In this document: piece after piece, positions 51,801 to 60,881 of the stretch
Layout of the letters: each line of letters starts with the position of its first letter
Position numbering within the stretch: position 1 is the stretch's first letter
Assembly (NCBI RefSeq): GCF_905147045.1
Contig: NC_065907.1
Location: 6,200,001 to 6,264,000 of the forward strand
Origin: Nymphalis io
Taxonomy: Eukaryota > Arthropoda > Insecta > Lepidoptera > Nymphalidae
Reading direction: 5' to 3'
Length of the DNA stretch: 64,000 nucleotides
Program-made: the position numbers and the translations under genes
The notes under the pieces: model-generated
The model's input: the letters and a program-made list of their open reading frames with translations, nothing else
Databases searched by the model: none
Told to the model about the DNA's origin: nothing

Positions 51801-54520
51801 CTTTTAAAGCCTCTACAATATAATTTTAAAAATTTACCACTGCGCAACGGTTTGTAATTTCAATGTAAAGCAGAACTGGTAAAAACTCAATAATATTTAT
51901 TACTTACAAAGAATCCAATTTATTCTACATAAGAATCGATTTATTTTTCCACGTATGTTTTCTTAATAATCAATATAATATTATAGATAAATTGTCTAAA
52001 ATAAATACTATAGAATAAATTGTTCCGTCAGATGAAATGATAAATTTGGCTATCAGGCCTACATGATACCGTATTTACTACGGTTATAATAGTAGATAAT
52101 AAAATACTTCGACCATTTTTTACATTCATAAATTAAACTCTTCTAGAGTTTCTATAGCTGTATCTTACAATTATTATAAAAGATAATGAAAGATAACGAT
52201 TTTTTTTCTCTTAAATTCGCTTATGTTGCTTTTCTAAAGATAGATTTTACCTAGAAAACGATAACGATGACCTTTCAAACAACACAAGAGCTATCATCGA
52301 TTCATATATAAATAATTTGAATAATAATTATTTTTATTCTCCAGACCGATATCGGCCACGACGGCCAATCTCAAGAGAGATTGACCAACTGCGCAGGAGA
52401 TATAATAGTGCACAAGTGTGCACACAAACACAGGTGCACTGTCTATTCTTTAACTCTCATAATCCGATGGGACGGCAATCCGAAACGAACGGAAAGAGTT
52501 CAGACGCAGGACCAACGTGCTTTCCGAGGCACGGGAGTGTACACAATTCCAACGTCCAGACTCCGGGCTGCTACTGAGAATTTTCTGACATAAAATTCCA
52601 ATAACTTTTTATTGGCCCGACCTGGGAATTGAACCCAAGACCTCCGGTAGACAAGCCACTAGACCAACGAGGCAGTCATAAATAATTTTATTGGTAATAA
52701 AAAACTAGTAGTAAATTCATTCCAAACCGCAGACGTTAACTATTTGAAAATAAAAATTTACAAATCAACAGTTTTGCGGTTTGTTTATCAATAATTAATT
52801 TTTAATTACGTATTTCATAACAGTTTTTATATTATATCGTTAAGACACTAGTTTTAATTTTATTTCTAGTTATATATGATTCTGTCGTGAACCTTGTCTT
52901 ATTTTTTATCTGATTGTTGTCTTGTTAAATCAGGCTATGGAATAAAAAGATTGAAAGACATATCATATCTATAGAGTATATGAAATACAACTAGGTTTAT
53001 ATACACTTGTATATAAACCTTGTATATTCACTTTCAGAAGGGCCGACAGATCGGAAGACTAAAATTTCTAGACAACATTTTAAATTATAAAAGATTTTGA
53101 GGGGAGGGGGCAGTGTTGACACCAGTCGTAACGCGTCTTTTTCGCCTCTCCTTCATTAAGCTTAGTGCCGAACTCTTGAAAGACTGGTTTTGTGCACTTG
53201 ATCTCTAAAAAGGACCACCGCTCATCTCCTGCCATCACCTCCTTGTTATCGAAGATAATGGAGTATATTATCAACTGCCAGCTCCTGCATTACCTAGAGA
53301 AGCACCAGCTGATTTTAAGCCACGACTACGGTTTTTGTCGGAGTCGCTTAGCCGGTAACCTTCTAGTATAGCTGGCGCACAGATTGGCTGAAGCAGTTGA
53401 GTTCAAGAGGCATTAGCAGTCAGTCTGGACACAGCAAAAACCTTTGATTGGGCATGGTATAAAGCGCTTATTTCGAAACTTCCTTCCCATATGAAAAAGC
53501 TTCCTCCCCATAGAAGTTGGTGAAACATTTGCATTAATTCCCAGGAAGCCTATGGGTTTCCTGGAAAACTTTTGGACTAATCGGAGCATCAAGGGCGTTG
53601 TCGACGGTGCATGCTCTTTTCTTCAAGAAAAGAGCTTACTCAATCCTTAAAGGCCGGCAACGCACATGCAAGCCCTCCAGTGTGAAGATAGTATGTTTAA
53701 ATTAATTAAACACCTATTGTTTTATTAACACAAAAAAAAACTTTTATTTATTTTTTAATTTATGATTAATGACATATTTTTAATAGCAGATAACACACAT
53801 TATTCCTTTATAAATATTTAGATAGGCTAATTAAAATAAGAATCTTCGACATTATTATCAGTTTGATTTATTTTGAATTAACAAATACATTTAACATAAG
53901 TTATATTGTACTCATTATAAGGGCCTTTAATTAACTGATATCCTTAATAATTAAGTTGCTTTTTTCCTGTATTTTATTATTATAAGTCAGAATATCTTTA
54001 GGAGGTTACGCTTATTATATTCTGTATGATGTAAGCCTACATGCTTTTCAAACGTTATCTCCATATACCCACAGCAACACTATATTTTTAACTACTTAAT
54101 CCCTAACAGGTTTCCAGCAATTTGTAGTAATTAAATATCTGTGGAGGAAAAAAGACCGTTACGTCATCATGTTGCGCTTGTTTATCAACATTAGCCGCAT
54201 GACGATAAACAAATAACTTATGTCTTTTTTTAGAATATTCTATTCCCTTTTTAAAATTACAACACAATAACAGTTTTTAAAAATACAACAAATATGTAAT
54301 TATTTTAATAAAACAGAATAGTGACGAGTATTTGAATATATGTATTTAGATTTAGTTATATGAACTTACACGCGTAACGCGACCTTACAAACTCAAGCCG
54401 TCAATATATAGATACAAATAGGCATGTATGTATATATTCAATTATTAAACGAGTCTATAAAATTAAAGACAAGATTCACAAAAAAAACTCACCTAAAAAT
54501 ATCACAAGTAACAACCTCAT
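42846..54520 (-). CDS. Serpin D: secreted serpin with predicted P1 lysine
   Basis: Eight exons: 54493-54520 (28 nt), 47845-48059, 47055-47237, 46447-46660, 45617-45828, 45251-45430, 43388-43538 and 42846-43009; 448 aa. The leader is MRLLLVIFLVPITICSS, then about 65 hydrophilic residues, then the fold: ANFLISPLGLKLALSIL, ALVLNTIFFKGTWQ, KFAMYIIVPNS, VDVTLPKFQFEY, KPFLFFIQDE and TGRVSDP. The loop NELGSTVYSATEIALENK-FGE puts Lys at P1, fitting a trypsin-like target such as a clip-domain protease of the melanisation or Toll cascade. Val and Tyr at P12-P11 depart from the ideal hinge, so efficiency is uncertain. A phase-1 intron cuts the loop. The first exon is 6.4 kb upstream across an intron with LINEs and SINEs; an unspliced Met at 48106-48108 (MYLLFNVLNVKYFSTS) is an alternative start. 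Confidence 0.83.
43655..43820 (-). mobile_element. Degenerate family 2 SINE
   Basis: TACCACGCAGCTCCAATGAG, CAAGTTTCTTTACGATG, GCACGAGATGAATTATAAAC and GATTCAGTGGTACTTG match the SINE body in reverse. In the serpin D intron before the penultimate exon. Confidence 0.75.
44148..44475 (-). mobile_element. 3' end of a CR1/jockey-like LINE
   Basis: The minus strand encodes FLCRTSKKWNSLPAHVFPS then YKPGSFKRGVKRHLAGR, the typical last residues of a non-LTR reverse transcriptase ORF, followed by a short 3' UTR and an A-rich tail (T run at 44150-44158 on the plus strand). It is 5'-truncated and lies in the serpin D intron before its penultimate coding exon. A second fragment of the same tail is at 58628. 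Confidence 0.8.
44628..44693. repeat. Long hairpin
   Basis: Arms 44628-44648 and 44673-44693 are a perfect 21-nt inverted repeat. Pairing continues inward through one G-T pair to about 28 base pairs with a 10-nt A/T loop. It lies in a serpin D intron, 150 bases from the LINE tail. Confidence 0.88.
48590..49990 (-). mobile_element. RTE-like non-LTR retrotransposon, 5'-truncated and frameshifted
   Basis: The minus strand encodes a reverse transcriptase in broken frames. Visible motifs are KNYRPI near 49790, QAGFRKGFSTVDHIHTL, FVDYEKAFDTI, LHRGVRQGDVISPKLF and the catalytic HLQFADDIVIM, followed by a C-terminal part (VLPVMTYCAETWTL, then GRPVTRWIDDLKR) in other frames. Frame changes near 49000 and stops at both ends mean it is not autonomous. 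The endonuclease half is missing. It sits in the first intron of serpin D. Confidence 0.88.
51170..51425 (-). mobile_element. Family 1 repeat, copy e
   Basis: Clear family 1 copy with a small deletion in the GATGGTAAGTGGTCACC block (reads GATGGTCACC). In serpin D intron 1. Confidence 0.88.
51455..51650 (+). mobile_element. Family 3-like SINE, degenerate
   Basis: GTGCCTCAGAAAGCACACC, CCGTCCCATCGGATTATGAT and CGCGCAGTTGATTAGTCTG keep the order of family 3 blocks with much divergence. Directly follows the family 1 copy at 51170. Confidence 0.65.
52330..52680 (-). mobile_element. tRNA-headed SINE, family 3
   Basis: On the minus strand it starts GACTGCCTCGTTGGTCTAGT and has GGGTTCAATTCCCAGG, a clear A/B box pair. 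The body includes CCCGTGCCTCGGAAAGCACG, CCCATCGGATTATGAGAG and TTGAGATTGGCCGTCGTGG. In serpin D intron 1. Confidence 0.85.
53040..53640 (+). mobile_element. Degenerate jockey/R1-like LINE reverse transcriptase fragment
   Basis: In one plus frame with several stops, 53259-53470 reads EYIINCQLLHYLEKHQL, then YGFCRSRLAGNLLV, then LAHRLAEAVE, matching the palm and fingers region of jockey/R1-type reverse transcriptases (normally YGFRxxRSxxDLL). A shifted frame gives SLDTAKTFDWAWYKALISKLP, the usual SLDIAKAFDRVWH region, and another gives VVDGACS. Old, dead copy in serpin D intron 1. Confidence 0.75.
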
Positions 54521-55714
54521 CTTCGCTCTTGTCCTCAAACAAGGAAAAACTTTAATCGAAAAAAAAACCAAAACTTTCAAGGTTTTGGAACCGGATGCGT
54601 TCGAATATAATTAATAGAAAATAATAGTATTAAACCATTAGAACACCAAGTTACTTTTTAATATCAAGTAACTAAAAAACACATTTCAAGTAAATTACAT
54701 CTACAATACGTGTATATACTACGGAGTGTAAATCACAACTGAATGCTGATGATATTCGCCGAGGAAGGTTTTAGCAACCGGTTCATCGACAAACGATAAC
54801 GTGCTTTTTATATTAATAAGTTTATATACTGCATATGTAGTAGTTGACTAATGGACAAAAATATAATAGATCAGTAATTTTAATGACGTAAACTATTTAA
54901 ATATATATTACTCGACAACAAAATCGCCTGAGAACAATAAGAATAAAAACACAACGGGCTAAGATTAGAGGATCGAGTGACCCAATAGAGCTCTAGTACA
55001 AGTATAATTATTTTAATACATTAGTATGTATACGGTAACAACCAACTTTAGGCAATCATGATCACATTTATCACGATTTTTTTTCTTGAGTAATCTCCAC
55101 AAACGTGTTGTCCGTGCCTTTAGTTTGTGTTCTACGCTATTTTTTATGTGCTTGCATGTTTTTCTTTCCAGGCATAATCATATTTATTTACCATGTGAAT
55201 ATTTTACAGTGACCACAACGCCATTGGCATAGCTTGATTGATAAGGGCCCCAGTGTGGCAGCGCATTGAGAAAAACCTATTTTCCATGTAATTTAAACTT
55301 ATAATTATCAAATTTTATTTTACTGAGATCAATACTATAAAGAAAAATTATTGTTAATATAATTCTCATACAAATTCACAATTTCTTTAGAGCTTTAATT
55401 TTCATAAATTACCCAAGTCATACATAAATCATATTACTCAAGTCTAGGTTTGGTGCTGCCTTTCTTTCAATTGCATTTAATTGGTCGGTCTTGTCTCATA
55501 TTATTTCTTAAAAAAGTCTTTACTGAAAGATCTATCGCCTACCGCTAAAGTTACAGAAATCGTATGGAATAGTAGCATTGCTACACTTTCGTATACAGAA
55601 ACATTTTAGTATTCTTTTACCTCTCTAAAAACTTTGTGAATTGGCTATTTCTCGGTCATTTCGAGAGGGACCAGGAGAAACATAAACTAAAAGTAATTAA
55701 TATTATACCTATTA

Positions 55715-55855
55715 CATATGTCCTCCGGACCGATTTCGGCCACGGCGACCAATCTCAAGAGAGATTAGCCAACTGCGCAGAACAAATTATAATGCACAAG
55801 TGTGTGCGCAAAAACAAGGGCACTCTTATAACCCGATGGAACGGTAAACGTATGT
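55715..55855 (-). mobile_element. Family 3 SINE, partial
   Basis: CCGATTTCGGCCACGGCGAC, CAATCTCAAGAGAGATTAGC and AACCCGATGGAACGG blocks match the tail half of the 52330 copy; the tRNA-like head is absent. Confidence 0.75.
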
Positions 55856-56029
55856 TTAGGTACTTATATACAAGTAATCAATGAGAATAGTGATAAAATA
55901 TTTCATTTCTTTAGCAAAAATGCTTTGTCTTCTTCTATCGAATGTCAAATTACTCATGACAGAAGAACAACTTTATACATACATAATCTATCAATCTTTA
56001 TCATTTAAAAATATAAGAAGATATAAAAC

Positions 56030-56129
56030 TATTCAAACTATCTAAATATAGTTTTATTAAAACTATATTTAGATAGTTTGAATAATCATTAATGAATTAG
56101 GTTTTACACATAAGTGTAAAACCTAATTC
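56030..56129. repeat. Two adjacent perfect hairpins
   Basis: Hairpin 1 has 26-nt arms at 56030-56055 and 56059-56084 with a 3-nt loop. Hairpin 2 has 16-nt arms at 56094-56109 and 56114-56129 with a 4-nt loop. Both are perfect and 9 bases apart. Confidence 0.9.
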
Positions 56130-56554
56130 TGAAATATTTTGATGACACAAATTAAACGTAAAAATTAAATTAATAAAAAATAATAAATATTGTTAATAAA
56201 AAATAGCTACGATAGTTTTGTATGAAATGACCTTTAACATTTAGTTTTATCATTTTAGCAAGAAGTTGTTACTACTTTTCCATGAAACGCACTAAACTTC
56301 TAATAAACTCTTGCCGATCAATATCGCTTATCAAATATAAGGAAACTTCGATAGTAGTTAAGGTAATACCCGCAATAAAAAAATGAACTACTCTAAAACC
56401 AATATTTTGTTTGAAATAAAATAATATTATTTGTATCAGCAGTTCTACTGAAAACCCGCAAACGCATAGGATTTATCAACCGCAAGGAATCAGCAAAATA
56501 AGAAGAATAATATGGGTATTTTTACTATGAGATGCAGAATTCTTCTTCAGAATA

Positions 56555-56810
56555 CAAAGAAATTTGCGGCAGTGCTTTGTGCAAGCCTGTCTGTGTAGGT
56601 ACCAACTAATCTTCAGATAACCTATCACTAAATAGAAATACTTACTTTTATCGTGATCTGGTTTGAAAGGTGAGTAAGCCAGTGTAATTACGGGCACAAG
56701 GGTTTTAGATCCCAGACTTGATGGTGTTTGGCGATGTAAGAAACGGTTATTACTTCTTACAGCACCACTAAGTGGGCTATTTACTCGTCCGTGCAAGATT
56801 TTATAAAAAA
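56555..56810 (+). mobile_element. Family 1 repeat, degenerate copy f
   Basis: Diverged but complete in outline: AAGCCTGTCTGTGTAGGTACC, GGTTTGAAAGGTGAGTAAGC, CCAGTGTAATTACGGGCACA and GATGTAAGAAACGG blocks, in plus orientation. Confidence 0.75.
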
Positions 56811-57479
56811 ATAGCATACTATTGAAAATGGCAATATATATTATATAATAATAGAGGCAATAGATAGATTTTGTCGCATGGTATGCATAAGTCCACGAAA
56901 CCTACCAAACCACAAAATACAGTAACAATAAATGTGTATATTATTAAATAATTATGTTAGAGCAATTATGTGACCTCATTGCGTCATTACGTTCCTTACA
57001 ACAATATTCAGTATCAAATGGAAGTGTAACCTAACCTATTCATAGAACTCTCATCATCAAACTTTTTTGACAATAACGACAATTACGTACCTGGCTCAAA
57101 TATGGCCAGTTGCCAAATGGCAGTCGGAGAATATAACTATATAGTAAAACGACTAAAATAAATACCATGTAAAATGCTTCACATTTATCAGTGTAGAGAA
57201 GACAGCCCATAGAATATAGGAGATTAAAGTATAAAGTAGAACTGCGCACTGGCAGCTAACTGCGCGTCCAAGAGCATATTAAATTTTGTCAATAAAACAT
57301 ACAATACTTCGGTTAAGAATGAGCGTCGTGTTGCGGTTTTGAAATTTACCCATAACTATTGTTTTCGTGTTTTATTTAAACTAACATGTAACTGCTAATA
57401 TGGTCTTTTCATTGGCAGCATATAGATCGGCTATATGAAGTTTGTAATATTAAAAATTATAAATCTTATCTATACTTAA

Positions 57480-57665
57480 TAAAAATAAATCTGAAGGGTT
57501 TTTTTTTTGTTTGAACATGCTAGCCTCTGGGACTACTAGTGAGGTTTAAAAAGTATTTTTGAATTTCAAAGCACAATTCTTCGGGAAGGTTATTCGCGCT
57601 ACGGCTCACGGAAACAGACAGGAGCGAATTTTCCTATAGCCCGAATAAGCCCGGGTCTGTGTAGC
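57480..57665 (+). mobile_element. Possible Helitron-like fragment
   Basis: A T run with GTTTGAACATGCTAGCCTCT, then GAATTTTCCTATAGCCCGAA, resembles the same class of abundant repeats as the 9235 fragment. Weak. Confidence 0.3.
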
Positions 57666-58627
57666 AAAACTTAAACAGTTTTTTAAAAATAATAATAAAT
57701 TAAAAATAACTGTTAAGAAAAAAATAAATCTATAAAATATTAACAATAATTAAAATCATTGTTTTGATCGTTTTGATGTAATAAATAATTGGACGGAAGG
57801 TAATCCTAATCGATAACGATAACTTTTTTTGTGAGCTTCCCACTTCACACATTCTTACAATATTTAACCCACATACTTACGAGTCGGACCTGTGGTTTTA
57901 TCACGTTTTCTCTCCTGTTTCTTTCATTTAATGAGTACATAATAATAAAGTACATTAACTAAATATGTATACGGTAGGGTTCAACGATTTGTTGACGTTT
58001 ACCGTTACTGAGGGGCAAAGCATGAAATTATAGCCTTATAACCTTCCTCAATAAAAATAAAATAAGAGGTTAGCTCATTCCAGCATACAAACTATCTACA
58101 CTACATATTAAGTAGATATAGATATTACAATATGAAACTCAAGGGCAAAGTTCATTGTGATATTATAAGATAAAGCCCTACTTGAATAACCACGTACAAT
58201 ATTCTGATTGTATCTTTGTCGATTTTATTAATGATACCTACATAATTATGTACACATATGAATAATTTTATTGATCCACCTAACAAATATACTTTAAAAT
58301 ATATATAACGCCTATAGGAAAATAATAATAATCAGTGACTCATTGCGGGTAAACTACCATTCGTAAATTCCCAGTCACTTCTACATTCGTGTTACTAAAA
58401 CTACATTCTTAAAATACTAAAACGCCCCTATAACTTATACGTTGATGTACAATGAATAGAGCAATATTTTACAAGTAATATATATATAATGACCTAACCG
58501 GATGACCGATTACACTGGGATTTTTGTATAAAATATTATAAAAAGTTTTGGTTGCATACTTTATAATTTTATTAATTATTTTAATATTAAAAAAGAGTAA
58601 AGCCCTGCCAATGGGCTAAATTAACCA

Positions 58628-58730
58628 GTTTTTTTTTTTTTTATATTCGCCGGGAGGGCACTCCACCTGATGACTCCACTCCACCTGATGGTAAGTGGTA
58701 GTAGAATCCAAACGCGACGACGTTTTTATT
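58628..58730 (-). mobile_element. Fragment of the same LINE 3' tail
   Basis: After a T run, the TATATTCGCCGGGAGGGCA and CCACCTGATGGTAAGTGGT blocks match the tail at 44148-44220, with a partial internal duplication of CTCCACCTGATG. Only the terminal 100 bases remain. Confidence 0.75.
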
Positions 58731-59614
58731 GATAGAAATAACCTGTTAAAATTGCTTGTTCGACCAAACCTAATAGTCCATACCGCCGTTAGGCCGTAGG
58801 TAATTAAAAAAAACATTTTGTGTATTATGTTTGGACAGCATCAGATTTGGGGACCACCGGTTAATCATTGACAAAGCGGCAAGTTTTCGATTTGAGGCTA
58901 AGAAAATTCGCTATTCATTACGAACTTCACCTGTCATAGCTTTACCTAGTATTCTAATTATAACTTTGAGCTTTACTTACTTTTGAGCATAAATAACATA
59001 AATACGGGGTTTAAATAAAAGTGTTTTGTTAAAATATCGATTCTAAACAAAAATATTGCTCGCCTCGAACGCGAAGAGGTTTATTATCCTTAAAAAACGT
59101 GATATTTCATATTTTTTATCCTTCGAGTACATCTAATAACATCCGAGCTTACTTTAATATACTCTTTGTTTGTTATTGTAGGAAAATGCCTTTACGTCGT
59201 CACATGTGAGGGAACTAGCCGAGTTCCTACTACAACGGGAAGTAGCCGAGTGCAACCATTCAAAATCAGCGGTATAACCCTCGTGGTCTTTATATAAACC
59301 TTATACTTTTATAAAATATTTTCGTTATAATGCAATAAAACTAGGAATATGGTTTAATTATTTTAAGATACAATTAAGCAAATTTAAGCCAAAGCAAAAA
59401 AATACTGTCATATATATACATACTGTTTTAAATATTTAAAAAAAATTATATAAAATATCTTGACGCACCTCGGGGGTATGACCGATTCTTTTGCCGTGAC
59501 GGCAAGAAGCCACGCCCCTGATCTATTCCCTTGTTTTGCGTGGCGCGTATGCTACCTGTATATGTGTGCATGTATGTATGTATACATATCTATTTCGTTG
59601 CTACATGTACATTT

Positions 59615-59905
59615 ATATAATGTCCTCCAGACCGATTTCGGTCACGGCGTCCAATCTCAAGAGAAATTAGCCAACGTCGCAGGAGATATTACAGTGTACA
59701 AGCGTGTGCGCAAACACCGGTGAACTCTATTCGATTCGAACTCTATCATAATCCGATAAGACGGCAATCCGACACGACCGGAATGAATTCCGGGCTGCTA
59801 CTGAGAATTTTCGGACAGAAAAACCTAATAACTTTTAATTGGCCCGACCTGGGATTTGAACACAGGTCTTCCAGGTCTGCGGCGAGACTCAGCGTGGATC
59901 ATTTG
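59615..59905 (-). mobile_element. Family 3 SINE
   Basis: Matches 52330-52640 over CAGACCGATTTCGGTCACGG, AATCCGATAAGACGGCAATC, CGGGCTGCTACTGAGAATTT and TTGGCCCGACCTGGGATTTG, with a deletion in the middle and a scrambled head. Confidence 0.8.
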
Positions 59906-60264
59906 GGATAATACGATCATATGAAATGTCAGTGTACATATATATTTATAATAATAAGACAAACATATTTATTGTAGTAACGAAACTACGTTTTTATTTA
60001 TTTGACACCATATTTATTTATTGGTTTCCTTAACTATAAATTCATTCAGTACCTAAAAAACTCGGTTTTCTACATACGCCAGATCCCACGGCCAATTTGT
60101 TTATAAAATACTGATAATAATAATGTCCTGGGACGAATGTCCCAGCCGTGAAGAATGCCGTGTGTGAATACACACGCCATCTAATCACAAACTAAGCAGA
60201 GCTTGTACGCTATAAACCAGACAACTGATATACTACTTTTCTTTTATCAATACATAATTATAAA

Positions 60265-60388
60265 GATAATAACACCCAGACTCAGGACAAACAGACATGT
60301 TCATGCACACAAATGTCTGTCCTGGGTGGGAATCGAACCCACATCCTTCGGCGTGAAAAAGTATCTACCAACCACGCCAACCGGCCCG
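60265..60388 (-). mobile_element. tRNA-headed SINE, another family
   Basis: On the minus strand GGCCGGTTGGCGTGGTTGGT and GTGGGTTCGATTCCCACCC form an A/B box pair. The body has GACAGACATTTGTGTGC and ends in TTATTATCTTTATAATTATG, a tail of simple repeats. Confidence 0.75.
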
Positions 60389-60881
60389 TCTATTTAATGG
60401 ATTCTATTCGCATGTATTGTCTACTCTCGGATTGTCACTTTCTTTGAGTACAAAAAGAAGAAATCATGTATAACAATTTATTGATTATACATTTGTAACC
60501 TAATAAAATAAAATAAATATAATTTTATTTTTTAAAAGAACGTTAAAATTAGTTGTAAATTAATAAAAATAGATACTGGCAAGTTATTCTATGGCATGAA
60601 GAACTAATGTTTTTTTTTAGAGATTCGCGACAGATAATCTCATAACAAATTATTACTTCCTTTTTTAATGGGAAAATAGTTACACATATGTTTAATTATT
60701 TTGTATTTAAATTCATTTTAATTTATATAAATTAGCTTCAAGACATTAGTAGGTATATTTGCTTCTTATCGGTGAGGGGGAAGGCACACAATTGCGTGGC
60801 AAATTATATTATTGCTATATTTACACAAGGTACTGTGTGATATTCGTTTAAACATACAATGTGTTATTAATTATAATACAT

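Larger units (their letters stand above)
54521..60881. other. Intergenic region between serpin D and golgin-84
   Basis: No coding exon recognised. Repeats at 55715, 56030, 56555, 57480, 58628, 59615 and 60265 fill much of it. The serpin D promoter should lie just right of 54520. Confidence 0.5.

Noticed and set aside
52317..52593. Two overlapping plus-strand frames with many Cys and His residues
   Set aside because: Both are the antisense of a family 3 SINE.
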